From Rathayibacter sp. Leaf185 (GTDB lineage: Bacteria > Actinomycetota > Actinomycetes > Actinomycetales > Microbacteriaceae), in NCBI RefSeq assembly GCF_001423885.1, contig NZ_LMPP01000001.1:969543-1033542 (forward strand): a stretch of 64,000 nt of DNA. Direction: 5' to 3'. Under the pieces are notes generated by a model. That model had not been told where the DNA came from and searched no databases. It saw only the letters and a program-made list of their open reading frames with translations. Below, one piece after another: positions 8,487 to 17,563 of the stretch. How positions within the stretch are numbered: position 1 is the stretch's first letter; the number at the start of each line of letters is the position of its first letter. Made by a program: the position numbers and the translations under genes.

Positions 8487-8544
8487 CGCCGACTCCTGTC
8501 GGCCCCCTCTCCTCAGCAATGGTGCCGAACTAGGAGCAAGCGCG

Positions 8545-11500
8545 ATGAAGCCCTTCCTGCGACCGCTCGTCCTCGCGACGACCCTCGCGCTCGCCGTCCC
8601 CCTCCTCACGGCGCAGTCCGCCGCGGCGGCGCCGGCCGACGATCTGATCCTCCGCTACGCCCTCGACGAGACGAGCGGCACGGTCGCCGTCGACAGCTCG
8701 GGCAGGGGACGCAACGGCACCCTCTCCGGCGGCGCCGCCGCCTCCGGCACCTCGGGCGTGAAGCTCGACGGCGTCGACGACTACGTGAAGCTCCCCGACG
8801 ACGTGCTCTCGGGGCTCAGCTCCATCACGGTCAGCGCCGAGGTGCTCGTGAGCACGACGCAGGGCACGCCCTACTTCATCTGGGGCCTCGGCAACACGAC
8901 CTCGGGCGCCGGCAACGGCTACCTGTACACCACGGGCAACAGCTACAAGGCCTCGATCGCGACCGGCAACTGGACCACCGAGCAGACCGTGAACTCGGGC
9001 GCGAACCTCGCGCGCGGCGTCTGGAAGACGCTCACCTACACGCTCGACGACGCCTCCGACACGGCCCGCCTCTACCTCGACGGCACCCGGGTCGCGCAGC
9101 AGACCGGCGTCACCATCACCCCGGGCGCGATCGGCGGGGGCAAGACGGCCGCGAACGCCATCGGGCGCTCGGTCTACACCGCCGACAAGACGCTCGCGGG
9201 CTCGGTCCGCGACTTCCGCATCTACAGCAGCGCCCTCACCGCCTCCGACATCGCGGGACTGCAGGCCACGGACACCACGAGAGCCGCCCGCGATACCGCC
9301 GCTCTCGACCTGGGCGATCTCTCGTCGGTCACCGCGAACCTCACCCTGCCGACGTCGGGGGCCAACGGCTCCGCGATCGCGTGGGCCTCGAGCGACCCCG
9401 CCGTGATCTCGACCAGCGGAGTCGTCACCCGGCCCGCCGGCGGAGTCGCCACGGTCACGCTCACCGCGACCACGACCCGCGGCTCCGCGACGCAGACCCG
9501 GACCTTCACCGCGAAGGTCCCCGCGCAGGACGTGAACGCCGACGCGCAGAAGGCCCTCGACGCGCTCACCATCGTCAACGCCGGCGACCTCCGCGGCAAC
9601 GTCACGCTGCCCGCGAAGGCCGGTGCCTACGACGTCTCGTGGACCTCGTCGAACACCGCCGCGATCGGCGCCACCGGAGTCGTGACGCGCCAGGCCGCGA
9701 GCACTCCCGTCACCCTCACCGCGAGCGTCGCCGGCACCACCGCCACCCGGCAGATCCCGGTCACCGTCACCGCGGCTCCCGCGGGCCTCGATACCGACTA
9801 CGACGCCGGCTACCTCTGGACCCACTTCGCCGCGACCGACTACGAGAAGATCTACTTCGGCTCGAGCACCGACGGCCTGCACTGGTCGAAGCTCAACGGC
9901 GACAAGGCCGTGCTCGCCAACCTCGCCGGCACCCTCGGCGTCCGCGACCCGCACCTCGTGCGCTCCCCCGCCGGCGACGAGTACTGGATCCTCGGCACCG
10001 ACCTGCACGCCGAGGGCACCGCGGGCGGAGGCTCGTGGGACCAGGTGAACGCGAGCCAGAAGCTCGTCGTCTGGCGCTCGACCGACCTCGTGAACTGGAG
10101 CGACCAGAGCCTCGTCTTCGCCGGCTCGCCGAACGCGGGCAACGTCTGGGCCCCCGAGGCGATCTGGGACGAGACCACGGGTCAGTACTACGTGTACTGG
10201 TCGGGCCGCGACAAGACGCAGGTCGGCACCGACGACTGGGCGCTGCGCGTCTATGTCAGCACCACCCGCGACTTCGTCAACTTCTCGACCCCGACGATCT
10301 GGCTCGACGAGAACTCGCCGACCAACAACGCCGACGGTCCGAACATCATCGACACGACCATCGCGAAGGAGAACGGCGTCTACTACCGCTTCTCCACCTC
10401 CGACTGGCGCACCGTCGTCGACACCGCCCCGAGCCTCGCCGGCCCCTGGAAGCGCGTCATCGCCCGCGGCGAGGACACCGCGTACGGCCTCTCGAACCAC
10501 ATCGAGGGCCTGACCGTCTACCAGCTGCCCGACAGCCGATGGGTCGTCATGGGCGACTCGGGCGGATACTCCGCCTACGTCACCGACTCGCTCGCGAGCC
10601 TGCAGTTCACGGCGCTCAGCACCGGCGCGACCGGGGCGAACACCTACTCCTTCTCGAAGCCGTTCCGCCACGGCTCGGTCCTGCGACTCTCGAGCGCCGA
10701 GGAGGCGCGCATCACCGCCGCCTACGGCACGACCGCGGGCCCGACGCCCCAGCCGGTCACCGCCGCGGGCGAGATCCTGCGCTACTCCTTCGACGGAGGG
10801 TCGGGCACGACCGTGCAGGACGTCACCGGCCACGGGCTGAACGGCACGCTCGTCTCGGGCGCCGCCTGGCAGACCGGCTCGGTGAAGCTCGACGGCACCG
10901 ACGACTACATCGATCTGCCCGACAACCTGCTCACGGGAGTCACCGACATCACCGTTCAGGCCGACGTCTGGATCGACTCGGCCCAGAGCGGCGCGTACTT
11001 CATCTACGGCCTCGGCAACACGACCGCCGGCGCCGGTGACGGCTACCTGTTCACCTCCGGGAACAACTACCGCACGAGCCTCGCGACCGGCAACTGGACC
11101 ACCGAGCAGACCGTCTCCTCCGGCTCGGCGCTGCCGCGCGGGCAGTGGGCGCACCTCACCTACACGCTCGCCGGCACCACCGCCGCGGTCTACCTCGACG
11201 GAGTCAAGGTCGGCAGCGGCACCGTCACCGCCGACCCGAAGGACATCGGCGGCGGGACGACCACCGCCAACGCCATCGGCCGCTCCAACTACGACGCCGA
11301 CAACCGCTTCCGCGGCCAGATCCGCGAGTTCGCGATCTACAACCGGGCGCTGAGCTCCGCCGAGGTGCTGGCCTCCTCGGGCAACACCACGGTCCTGGCC
11401 GACGTGACGCTGACCGGCGACGTGCTGAAGACCGCACCGATCATCGACCAGGCCACCCGGACCGTCACCTTCCCGGTGAAGCCCGGCACCGACCGCACGA

Positions 11501-12861
11501 CGCTCACCCCGACGTACTCGACGGCGGCGGGCGTCACCGCGAGCCCCGCCTCGGGCACCGTACGCGACCTCTCCACCCCGAAGACCGTGGTCCTGGCTCC
11601 CGTGGGTGGCGGAGCGAGCACCACCTGGACCCTCACGGCCGTCGAGATGAAGAGCCCGGTCATCCCCGGCCTCTACGCCGACCCGAACATCGCGGTCTTC
11701 GGCGACACGTACTACCTCTACGCGACCACCGACGGCACTCCGGGCTGGGGCGGCAAGGACTTCTACGTCTGGTCGTCGAAGAACCTCGTCGACTGGACGC
11801 GCTCCGAGAAGCCCTTCCTCACGCTCGACGGCGCGAACGGCACCGTCCCCTGGGCGACCGGCAACGCGTGGGCGCCGACGATCATCGAGAAGGGCGGCAA
11901 GTACTACTTCTACTTCTCGGGGCACAACGCGGCGCTCGACCGCAAGACCATCGGAGTCGCGGTGGCGAACAGCCCGATGGGCCCCTTCACGGCGCAGCCG
12001 ACGGCGATGATCACCAACGGCGAGTCCGTGAACTCGGGTCAGGCCATCGACCCGGCCGCGTTCACCGACCCGGCGACGGGAAAGAGCTACCTCTTCTGGG
12101 GCAACGGCAACCCGGTCTACGCCGAGCTGTCCGACGACATGCTCTCGGTCAAGGCGGGCACCATCAAGCGGATCAGCGGCCTCACCGACTTCCGCGAGGG
12201 CGCCTTCGTCAACTACCGCCAGGGCCTCTACCACCTGACCTACTCGATCGACGACACCGGCAGCGAGAACTACCGGGTCGGCTACGCCACCTCGACGAGC
12301 ATCGACGGCCCGTGGACATACCGCGGGGTGATCCTCGAGAAGAACGCGTCGCTCGGGATCCTCGCCACCGGCCACAACTCGATCATCAACGTCCCCGGCA
12401 CCGACGACTGGTACATCGCCTACCACCGCTTCGCCATCCCCGGCGGCAACGGGACGAACCGCGAGACCACCATCGACAAGGTCACCTTCGACCCGACGAC
12501 CGGTCTGATGCGGAAGGTCGTCCCGACCCTCGAGAGCGTCGCTCCGCAGAAGGTCCCGGTGACCGCACCCGCGATCACCACGACCGCCTCCGCGAGCACG
12601 CGCTGCATCTCGGGCAGGGTCGTCCTCTCGGTCCTCGTCACGAACCCGAACTCCTTCCCCGTGAAGGTCGTCATCGGATCGACGTACGGCTCGAAGACGA
12701 TCGCCGAGGTCGCCGCGGGCAAGTCGGCCACCCACTCCTTCACCACCCGTGAGGCGAGCATCCCCGCCGGTCAGGCGAGCGCGACGGCCACCGCGTTCGT
12801 CGCGGGCAAGCCGGCCACGGCCACCGCCACCGCCCCCTACTCCGCTGCCAGCTGCGGCTGA
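8545..12861 (+). CDS. Secreted multidomain GH43 arabinosidase/xylosidase with two catalytic and two LamG-like domains
   Basis: A 1438-residue exported enzyme. Signal peptide at 1-29 (basic start, hydrophobic core, AAAAP). A LamG-type sugar-binding jelly roll lies at about 33-235, followed by two Ig-like linkers (about 255-410). The first five-bladed GH43 domain (about 415-735) has candidate acids D468 (VRDPH), D597 (DGPN) and E654 (HIEG). A second LamG occupies about 741-935, then another linker, and a second GH43 domain (about 1037-1330) has D1046 (YADP), D1169 (AIDP) and E1218 (REGAF). A beta-rich tail closes the protein and no anchor is visible. AGGAG precedes ATG 8545. GH43 enzymes release arabinose or xylose from plant polysaccharides; the exact bond is not determined. 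Confidence 0.88.
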   Translation: MKPFLRPLVLATTLALAVPLLTAQSAAAAPADDLILRYALDETSGTVAVDSSGRGRNGTLSGGAAASGTSGVKLDGVDDYVKLPDDVLSGLSSITVSAEVLVSTTQGTPYFIWGLGNTTSGAGNGYLYTTGNSYKASIATGNWTTEQTVNSGANLARGVWKTLTYTLDDASDTARLYLDGTRVAQQTGVTITPGAIGGGKTAANAIGRSVYTADKTLAGSVRDFRIYSSALTASDIAGLQATDTTRAARDTAALDLGDLSSVTANLTLPTSGANGSAIAWASSDPAVISTSGVVTRPAGGVATVTLTATTTRGSATQTRTFTAKVPAQDVNADAQKALDALTIVNAGDLRGNVTLPAKAGAYDVSWTSSNTAAIGATGVVTRQAASTPVTLTASVAGTTATRQIPVTVTAAPAGLDTDYDAGYLWTHFAATDYEKIYFGSSTDGLHWSKLNGDKAVLANLAGTLGVRDPHLVRSPAGDEYWILGTDLHAEGTAGGGSWDQVNASQKLVVWRSTDLVNWSDQSLVFAGSPNAGNVWAPEAIWDETTGQYYVYWSGRDKTQVGTDDWALRVYVSTTRDFVNFSTPTIWLDENSPTNNADGPNIIDTTIAKENGVYYRFSTSDWRTVVDTAPSLAGPWKRVIARGEDTAYGLSNHIEGLTVYQLPDSRWVVMGDSGGYSAYVTDSLASLQFTALSTGATGANTYSFSKPFRHGSVLRLSSAEEARITAAYGTTAGPTPQPVTAAGEILRYSFDGGSGTTVQDVTGHGLNGTLVSGAAWQTGSVKLDGTDDYIDLPDNLLTGVTDITVQADVWIDSAQSGAYFIYGLGNTTAGAGDGYLFTSGNNYRTSLATGNWTTEQTVSSGSALPRGQWAHLTYTLAGTTAAVYLDGVKVGSGTVTADPKDIGGGTTTANAIGRSNYDADNRFRGQIREFAIYNRALSSAEVLASSGNTTVLADVTLTGDVLKTAPIIDQATRTVTFPVKPGTDRTTLTPTYSTAAGVTASPASGTVRDLSTPKTVVLAPVGGGASTTWTLTAVEMKSPVIPGLYADPNIAVFGDTYYLYATTDGTPGWGGKDFYVWSSKNLVDWTRSEKPFLTLDGANGTVPWATGNAWAPTIIEKGGKYYFYFSGHNAALDRKTIGVAVANSPMGPFTAQPTAMITNGESVNSGQAIDPAAFTDPATGKSYLFWGNGNPVYAELSDDMLSVKAGTIKRISGLTDFREGAFVNYRQGLYHLTYSIDDTGSENYRVGYATSTSIDGPWTYRGVILEKNASLGILATGHNSIINVPGTDDWYIAYHRFAIPGGNGTNRETTIDKVTFDPTTGLMRKVVPTLESVAPQKVPVTAPAITTTASASTRCISGRVVLSVLVTNPNSFPVKVVIGSTYGSKTIAEVAAGKSATHSFTTREASIPAGQASATATAFVAGKPATATATAPYSAASCG

Positions 12862-12933
12862 CGACGGCCCCCACCCGAACACCACCCCATCGAGCCGGCG
12901 ACGCAGCCGGCCGGAGAACGGAGAACACCCGCA

Positions 12934-13557
12934 ATGAACACTCGCTCCCTCCTGACCCGAGGCGCCGCCGGACTCGCCGGAGGACTCCTCCTCCTCGGTG
13001 TCGCCGGAACCGCCATGGCCGCCGAGATCGAGGTCGGCAACGACGACGTGGACGTCAGTGTCGACATCGCGCCGCTCACCACTCCCGGCTCGCTCTCGAT
13101 GTCGGTCGCCGGCACCTCGACGAGCCTCACCGAGAGCGGATCGACGAACGTCATCCGCCAGTTCACCGGCACCCTGCCGACCGTCACCGTCACCGACACC
13201 CGCGACCCCGAGAGCATCCCCGAGGGCGCCGGCTGGTACGTGCTCGGCACCGCCAGCGACTTCACCAGCACCACCGGCGACGTCATCGGCGCCGAGAACT
13301 TCGGCTGGGCCCCGAACCTGATCGACGGCGGCGACTCCGGCCTCGTCGCCGAGGGCGACGTGGTGGACACCGCGATCGACCGTGGCGTCGACGGAGTCGG
13401 CCTCGTCGACCAGGAGCTGCTCGCCATCACGAACGACTCGGCAGCCGTGGCCGAGGAGGGCTCCTGGACCGCGAACGCCGGACTGTTCCTGCGCACCGAG
13501 CCCACCGTGGACGCCGGCCAGTACAGCTCGACCCTCACCCTGTCGCTCTTCGAGTGA
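12934..13557 (+). CDS. Secreted WxL-like surface protein
   Basis: A 207-residue protein with a clear signal peptide (1-29, cleavage after AMAA) and an all-beta body. The end, 'VDAGQYSSTLTLSLFE', follows the terminal pattern of WxL domains (AGxYxSTLTxxL), which bind the cell wall non-covalently. An earlier 'FGWAPNL' could be the first motif, but the final Trp is replaced by Leu, so this is WxL-like rather than canonical. It lies 72 bp after the GH43 gene and just before a DUF916-type gene, the standard WxL partner. It probably helps attach the polysaccharide machinery to the surface; that role is inferred. Confidence 0.65.
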   Translation: MNTRSLLTRGAAGLAGGLLLLGVAGTAMAAEIEVGNDDVDVSVDIAPLTTPGSLSMSVAGTSTSLTESGSTNVIRQFTGTLPTVTVTDTRDPESIPEGAGWYVLGTASDFTSTTGDVIGAENFGWAPNLIDGGDSGLVAEGDVVDTAIDRGVDGVGLVDQELLAITNDSAAVAEEGSWTANAGLFLRTEPTVDAGQYSSTLTLSLFE

Positions 13558-13562
13558 CCCCC

Positions 13563-13628
13563 GGGGGCGGGACCGCCCCCCACTCCCCGCACCATGCGGC
13601 AGAGCCCCTGCGCTCGGCCGCATGGTGC
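13563..13628 (+). terminator. Two tandem hairpins between the WxL-like and DUF916 genes
   Basis: GGGGGC (13563-13568) pairs with GCCCCC (13575-13580). Next to it GCACCATGCGGC (13589-13600) and its exact complement GCCGCATGGTGC (13617-13628) form a perfect 12-bp stem. There is no U-tract, so partial termination or message stabilisation is likely. Confidence 0.55.
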
Positions 13629-13654
13629 GTCCCCCGTGAGAACCTGAGGGTGCC

Positions 13655-14713
13655 ATGACCGATCAGCGCCGATCCCCCGTCCGCCCGACCCTGCGCCTGC
13701 GCGCACTCCTCGCGCTCCTCGTCGGCGCTCTGGCGCTCAGTGCCGCTCCCCCTGCCGCCGCTGCCGCCGCCGACCAGATCTCGTGGGCGGTGAGCCCCGC
13801 CTCCGACGGCGCCCCCGACGAGCGCTCGTGGATCGAGCTCGACCTCGACCCGGGCGCGGTGGTGTCGGAGGAGGCCGCGGTCACCAACCTCAGCAACCAG
13901 ACCGTCACCTTCCGGATCGACGCCGCCGACGGCTACTTCACCGACAAGGGCCGCTTCAACATGCTGCCCTCCGACCAGGAGTCGGTCGACGCGGGCACCT
14001 GGATCCAGGCCCCGGAGACCGTCACCGTCGAGCCCGGTGCCGTCGGCATCGTGCCGTTCACCGTGACCGTGCCCGACAACGCCGAGCCCGGTGACCACGC
14101 GGCCGGCCTCGCCGCCTCCCTCGTCTCGGTCGGCGCCGACGCCGGCGGCTCCTCCGTCGGAGTCGAGAGCCGCATCGGCTTCCGCGTGATGACCCGGGTG
14201 ACCGGCGATGTCGTCCCCTCCGTCACCGTCGAGGACATCGCCACCGACTACCGCCTCTCGTGGAACCCCTTCGCGCCGGGTTCGCTCTCGGTCGACGCCG
14301 AGATCGTCAACACCGGCAACGTCCGCCTGCTGCTCGACGGCACCGTGAGCGCGCAGGGCGCCTCGGCCCCGCTCGTCGCCGAGGACGCGGCGGCGCAGGA
14401 GTTGCTGCCGGGCGACCGCCGGACGATCTCGGTCGCGCTCGACGGCGTCTGGCCGCTGTTCGCCATCGGCACCGACGTGACCGTCGCCCCCACCGTGGTG
14501 ACCCCCGACGGAGTCGACCCCGTCTCGATCGCGCCGGTCACCGCCTCCGCCACCGTGCTCGCCGTGCCGCTGCCGCAGCTGCTGGTGCTGCTCGGGATCG
14601 CGCTGATCCTGGCCGCGCTGCTCGCCGGCCGCTCGCGCTCGCGCCGCCGCATCGCCCAGCTCGTGCGCGAGGCCCGCGAGGAGGGCCTGCGCGAGGGCGC
14701 CGACGCCCGCTGA
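13655..14713 (+). CDS. DUF916-type WxL-partner membrane protein
   Basis: A 352-residue protein with an N-terminal signal peptide (about 1-39, AAAAAADQ), a beta-sandwich with 'ISWAVSPASDGAPDERSWIELDLDPG' features typical of DUF916, a second beta domain (about 185-300), one transmembrane helix near 306-326 and a short Arg/Glu-rich cytoplasmic tail. In Firmicutes such proteins sit beside WxL proteins and tether surface complexes. The neighbouring WxL-like gene fits that pairing. ATG 13655 is preceded by GAGGG. The position next to a GH43 enzyme suggests a surface-bound polysaccharide-handling unit. Confidence 0.7.
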   Translation: MTDQRRSPVRPTLRLRALLALLVGALALSAAPPAAAAAADQISWAVSPASDGAPDERSWIELDLDPGAVVSEEAAVTNLSNQTVTFRIDAADGYFTDKGRFNMLPSDQESVDAGTWIQAPETVTVEPGAVGIVPFTVTVPDNAEPGDHAAGLAASLVSVGADAGGSSVGVESRIGFRVMTRVTGDVVPSVTVEDIATDYRLSWNPFAPGSLSVDAEIVNTGNVRLLLDGTVSAQGASAPLVAEDAAAQELLPGDRRTISVALDGVWPLFAIGTDVTVAPTVVTPDGVDPVSIAPVTASATVLAVPLPQLLVLLGIALILAALLAGRSRSRRRIAQLVREAREEGLREGADAR

Positions 14714-14726
14714 GAACCCCCCTCTC

Positions 14727-14750
14727 AGTGGTACCGTTTCCTGTACCACT
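14727..14750 (+). promoter_or_regulatory. Operator of the yefM-yoeB operon
   Basis: AGTGGTAC (14727-14734) and its exact reverse complement GTACCACT (14743-14750) flank eight bases, just before the antitoxin ribosome site. This is the expected position for YefM/YoeB autorepression. Confidence 0.6.
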
Positions 14751-14761
14751 CGGGAGGAACC

Positions 14762-15010
14762 ATGGCCATCACCACCAGCGAGGCTCGGCGCGATCTCTTC
14801 GGGCTCATCGAGCGCGTGAACCTGGACCACTCCGAGGTCGAGATCACGTCGAAGCGCGGCTCGGCGATCCTGATGTCGAAGGACGAGTACGACTCGCTCA
14901 TCGAGACGAGCTACCTGCTGCGCTCACCCGAGAACGCCCGGCGCCTCCTGTCCGCCCTCGAGAGCGCCCGCGCCGGAGACGCCGTCGAGCGGGACCTGCT
15001 CGAGCCGTGA
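14762..15010 (+). CDS. yefM: YefM/Phd-family antitoxin
   Basis: An 82-residue Phd/YefM antitoxin: the N-terminal 'MAITTSEARRDLFGLIERVNLD' is the DNA-binding fold. 'VEITSKRGSAILMSKDEYDSL' completes the Phd domain, and the C-terminal acidic helix should wrap the toxin. GGGAGGAAC precedes ATG 14762. The stop overlaps the toxin start (GTGA, 15007-15010). Confidence 0.88.
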   Translation: MAITTSEARRDLFGLIERVNLDHSEVEITSKRGSAILMSKDEYDSLIETSYLLRSPENARRLLSALESARAGDAVERDLLEP

Positions 15011-15270
15011 CCCGCCTCCTCGCCTGGACGGCGGAGGCCTGGGAGGACTACCTGTTCTGGCGGACGCAGGACCGCCGGACGCTGCGGCGGGTGAACCTGC
15101 TGATCGCCGACGTCCTCCGCGACGACCCCTTCGAGGGGATCGGCAAGCCCGAACCCCTCAAGCACGCACTGGCCGGCGCCTGGTCGCGTCGCATCGACGA
15201 GGCGAACCGCCTGGTCTACGTCGCCGACGCCGAGCGGATCACGATCCTCCAGGCCCGCTACCACTACTGA
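15007..15270 (+). CDS. yoeB: YoeB-family mRNA interferase toxin
   Basis: An 87-residue RelE-superfamily ribosome-dependent RNase. The full YoeB residue set is visible: E49 in 'KPEPLK', R68 in 'NRLVY', and the terminal H86-Y87 in 'ARYHY'. Nothing suggests it is inactive. The GTG start at 15007 overlaps the antitoxin stop. Confidence 0.9.
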   Translation: MTRLLAWTAEAWEDYLFWRTQDRRTLRRVNLLIADVLRDDPFEGIGKPEPLKHALAGAWSRRIDEANRLVYVADAERITILQARYHY

Positions 15271-15279
15271 CGCGGGACG

Positions 15280-16875
15280 CTACTGGTACGTGATCAGGTC
15301 TGGCAGCGGCGAGACCTCGGCCATCGTCTCGGCCGGCGTCAGCATCGGCAGATCCTCGTCGTAGAAGTTCTTCCAGCCCCACGCGATGCCCTCGGGTGCG
15401 CCGTCGTGCAGCGCCTCCCAGGTCGCCTGCTTGTCGGGCTGCCCGCCCTGACCGTCCACATGGATCAGGAACTCGAGCTCGGGCCGGTCGCGCCGGATGC
15501 TTCCCCTGTCCTGCAGCATCGACAGCCGGAACTGGTGCAGCACGAACATCTTCGGCGGCAGGCCCTCGGCCTGAACGAGGTCGGCGAGCCACTCGGACAC
15601 GCTGTCGACCTCGGCGGCCGACACCCGCCCGATCTGCTCGAGCGGCACCTGGTCGGGCAGCAGCCGCCACTCGGGGTCGAGGGCGAGTCCGACGTTCGGC
15701 AGCCGCAGCAGCTCTTCGTAGGCCTTCGCCTGCGTGAGGAAGTCGGTTCTCCCCGGCTGCAGGTCGAGCACCACGTACATCCCGGCGTCGGCGGCGGCGT
15801 CGATGTAGGGGCGGATGCCCTCGACCGACAGCTCGTTGGAGTAGTCGCCGTCGTCGCCCGCGCTGCCTGCCGCGACGGTCGTGATGATCTCGAGGCTCGG
15901 CACCACCTGCAGCTCGGTGAGCGAGCGGTAGGGCTCGGCGACCGCCTCCGCCCGCTCGATCGTGGCCTGGAGGCCCTGCTCGCCGAGCACGCCGAGCACG
16001 GGAGCGCCCGGGGTGCCGTAGATCGCGACGAACAGGTGCCCGCCGAAGAGGCGCTGCCCGCCGCCCGGCAGCTGCCAGCCGCTGGCCGCTGCGCGGACCG
16101 ACCACTCGGGTGCGGTCTGCGCGGCGAGCCCCGGGCCGAGCAGCAGGGTGCAGGAGGCGCGCGCGTCGGCGATCGCGGACACCGCGGTTCCCGAGGCGAG
16201 CAGGTCGCCCGTGGAGACGAGCGTCACCGCGACCCCCGCCGCCCGGGCGTTGGCGATCGCGGCGACATCGGAGTCGGCCGGCTGCGCGAGCGCCACCACG
16301 CCCGCCGGCGCCTCGGCCCGGGCCGGCACCGCGCCGAACGGCGGCTCACCGGGCGCCCCGGGCGAGAAGGAGGCGAGCTCGTCGATGCTGAGCGCGGCGA
16401 CGGCCACCCCGGTCGCCTCCTGGATCGCGGCGGCGTCGGCCCCGGCGCTCACGAGCTCGATGCCCTCCACCGGCGCGGCGACGGCGCCGACCGCGACGAC
16501 GCGGCCCGTTCCGAGTCGGGAGAGCTCGTCGGCGAGGGTCGAGCCCGCTGCGTCGACCAGCAGCGGCACGCCCCAGGCGATGCTCAGCTGCGCCGCGAGG
16601 AGGACCGACGCGGGCACGTCCTCGACCACCACGACGAGCGGCGCCTCCGTGAAGAGCGCCGCACTCGCCGACTCGGAGTCGGCGGCGAGCGCCACCGGAC
16701 CGGCCGGCGCGGCCGTGCGGGTGCGGGGCGCCTCCGAGGCCGCGGGCTCGGGCGCGTCGAACGTGCACCCGCTCAGCAGCGGCAGGACCGACAGCCCCAC
16801 CACGACGCTGCGCCGGGACAGCGCCCGTCGGTGCAGCGCCCGTCGGGGCGCGGTGGTCGGCGATTCTGAAGCCAT
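15280..16875 (-). CDS. Exported lipoprotein of unknown function
   Basis: A 531-residue protein. The N-terminus has a twin-arginine-like 'RRALSRRSVVVGLSVLPLLSGC' region, so Cys near residue 37 is a likely lipidation site. Residues about 60-270 are Ala/Val-rich alpha/beta sequence with repeated 'VVVV', 'AVGAVA' patterns, reminiscent of cell-wall-binding repeat-type folds. Residues about 300-531 ('MYVVLDLQPGRTDFLTQA', 'VGLALDPEW') resemble a TIM-barrel hydrolase-like domain. It is convergent with yoeB, 9 bp apart. I cannot assign a function; surface location is the only supported claim. Confidence 0.65.
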   Translation of the reverse strand: MASESPTTAPRRALHRRALSRRSVVVGLSVLPLLSGCTFDAPEPAASEAPRTRTAAPAGPVALAADSESASAALFTEAPLVVVVEDVPASVLLAAQLSIAWGVPLLVDAAGSTLADELSRLGTGRVVAVGAVAAPVEGIELVSAGADAAAIQEATGVAVAALSIDELASFSPGAPGEPPFGAVPARAEAPAGVVALAQPADSDVAAIANARAAGVAVTLVSTGDLLASGTAVSAIADARASCTLLLGPGLAAQTAPEWSVRAAASGWQLPGGGQRLFGGHLFVAIYGTPGAPVLGVLGEQGLQATIERAEAVAEPYRSLTELQVVPSLEIITTVAAGSAGDDGDYSNELSVEGIRPYIDAAADAGMYVVLDLQPGRTDFLTQAKAYEELLRLPNVGLALDPEWRLLPDQVPLEQIGRVSAAEVDSVSEWLADLVQAEGLPPKMFVLHQFRLSMLQDRGSIRRDRPELEFLIHVDGQGGQPDKQATWEALHDGAPEGIAWGWKNFYDEDLPMLTPAETMAEVSPLPDLITYQ

Positions 16876-16961
16876 GGCGCAGACCTCTCCTCTCGGAGCC
16901 CTGGGCCCCTGGTGCGTGGTGGTCTCCCTCCACTATCGCAGCCGCCTCCGACACTGCCGCC

Positions 16962-17563
16962 TCACGCCGACAGGTCGGGCGCGTCCGGCCTCTCGAGGGG
17001 AGGAGGAGGCCTCCGAAGCAGTCGATCGACGAGGTCGGCCGTCCGCTCTGTGAAGCTGTCGCCCGGATAGTGGGCCGAGTACATCTCCTCCGCATCACCG
17101 AGGGAGGTGACGCAGCACACGGCGAGGAGCGCCTCGAGATCCTCTGCCTCGCGATTGCCGCGACGTTGTGCCGCATGCAGCTTCATCGCCAGGAGCGTCT
17201 GGGGCGAGGCGACCTCGACGACCACGTCGTCCTCGTCGTGGAGGACGGTCCAGACTGCGGATCGGGTACCGAGGCCGGAAGGCAGGAAGGCAGGAAGACC
17301 CCTGCGGCGTCGTTGATCCAGTCGTCGCGCCATCCGCGGCGTCGCGCGATGTCTCGGGCAGCAGCGCGGATGTGCTCCGCCGGGGCGAGTGGACCGTCGA
17401 CATCGACCGTCGATCGCCGTTCGGCCGTGATCGTGAGAGCCATTGCCGCACCGCCGACGATGCTGATGCGCGCCGGGCCGCCGCGCCGCCGCAGCTCCCG
17501 CACCAGCTCTCTCAGGCCGTCGATGATGGCGTCCCGATCGAGGAGGACGGGCCTCGCTGTCAC
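16962..17563 (-). pseudogene. Nucleotidyltransferase-type toxin gene broken by an 8-bp duplication
   Basis: The first 92 codons from GTG 17563 read as a nucleotidyltransferase: 'ISIVGGAAMALTITAERRSTVDVDG' carries the GG...RxTxDxD pattern of the MNT/AbiEii superfamily. At 17281-17296 the 8-bp unit GGCAGGAA occurs twice, and the frame then runs into nonsense. In the other frame the C-terminal half continues perfectly ('VWTVLHDEDDVVVEV', 'LLAMKLHAAQRRGNREAEDL') to TGA 16962. Removing one unit restores a single 197-residue protein. The start overlaps the upstream regulator stop (GTGA), as in antitoxin-toxin operons. It is either a recent inactivation or a sequencing error. Confidence 0.75.
17281..17296 (+). 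repeat. 8-bp tandem duplication causing a frameshift
   Basis: GGCAGGAA occurs twice in tandem (17281-17288 and 17289-17296), next to a degenerate copy GGCCGGAA (17273-17280). The length is not a multiple of three, so it shifts the frame of the overlapping nucleotidyltransferase gene. This is a typical slipped-strand site. Confidence 0.85.

Noticed and set aside
8530-13656. A continuous minus-strand open frame of about 1700 codons opposite the GH43 gene
   Set aside because: It is the antisense shadow of a high-GC gene: the translation is Arg/Gly/Val/Asp-rich low-complexity sequence with no domain, while the plus strand encodes a clear signal peptide and two GH43 domains.
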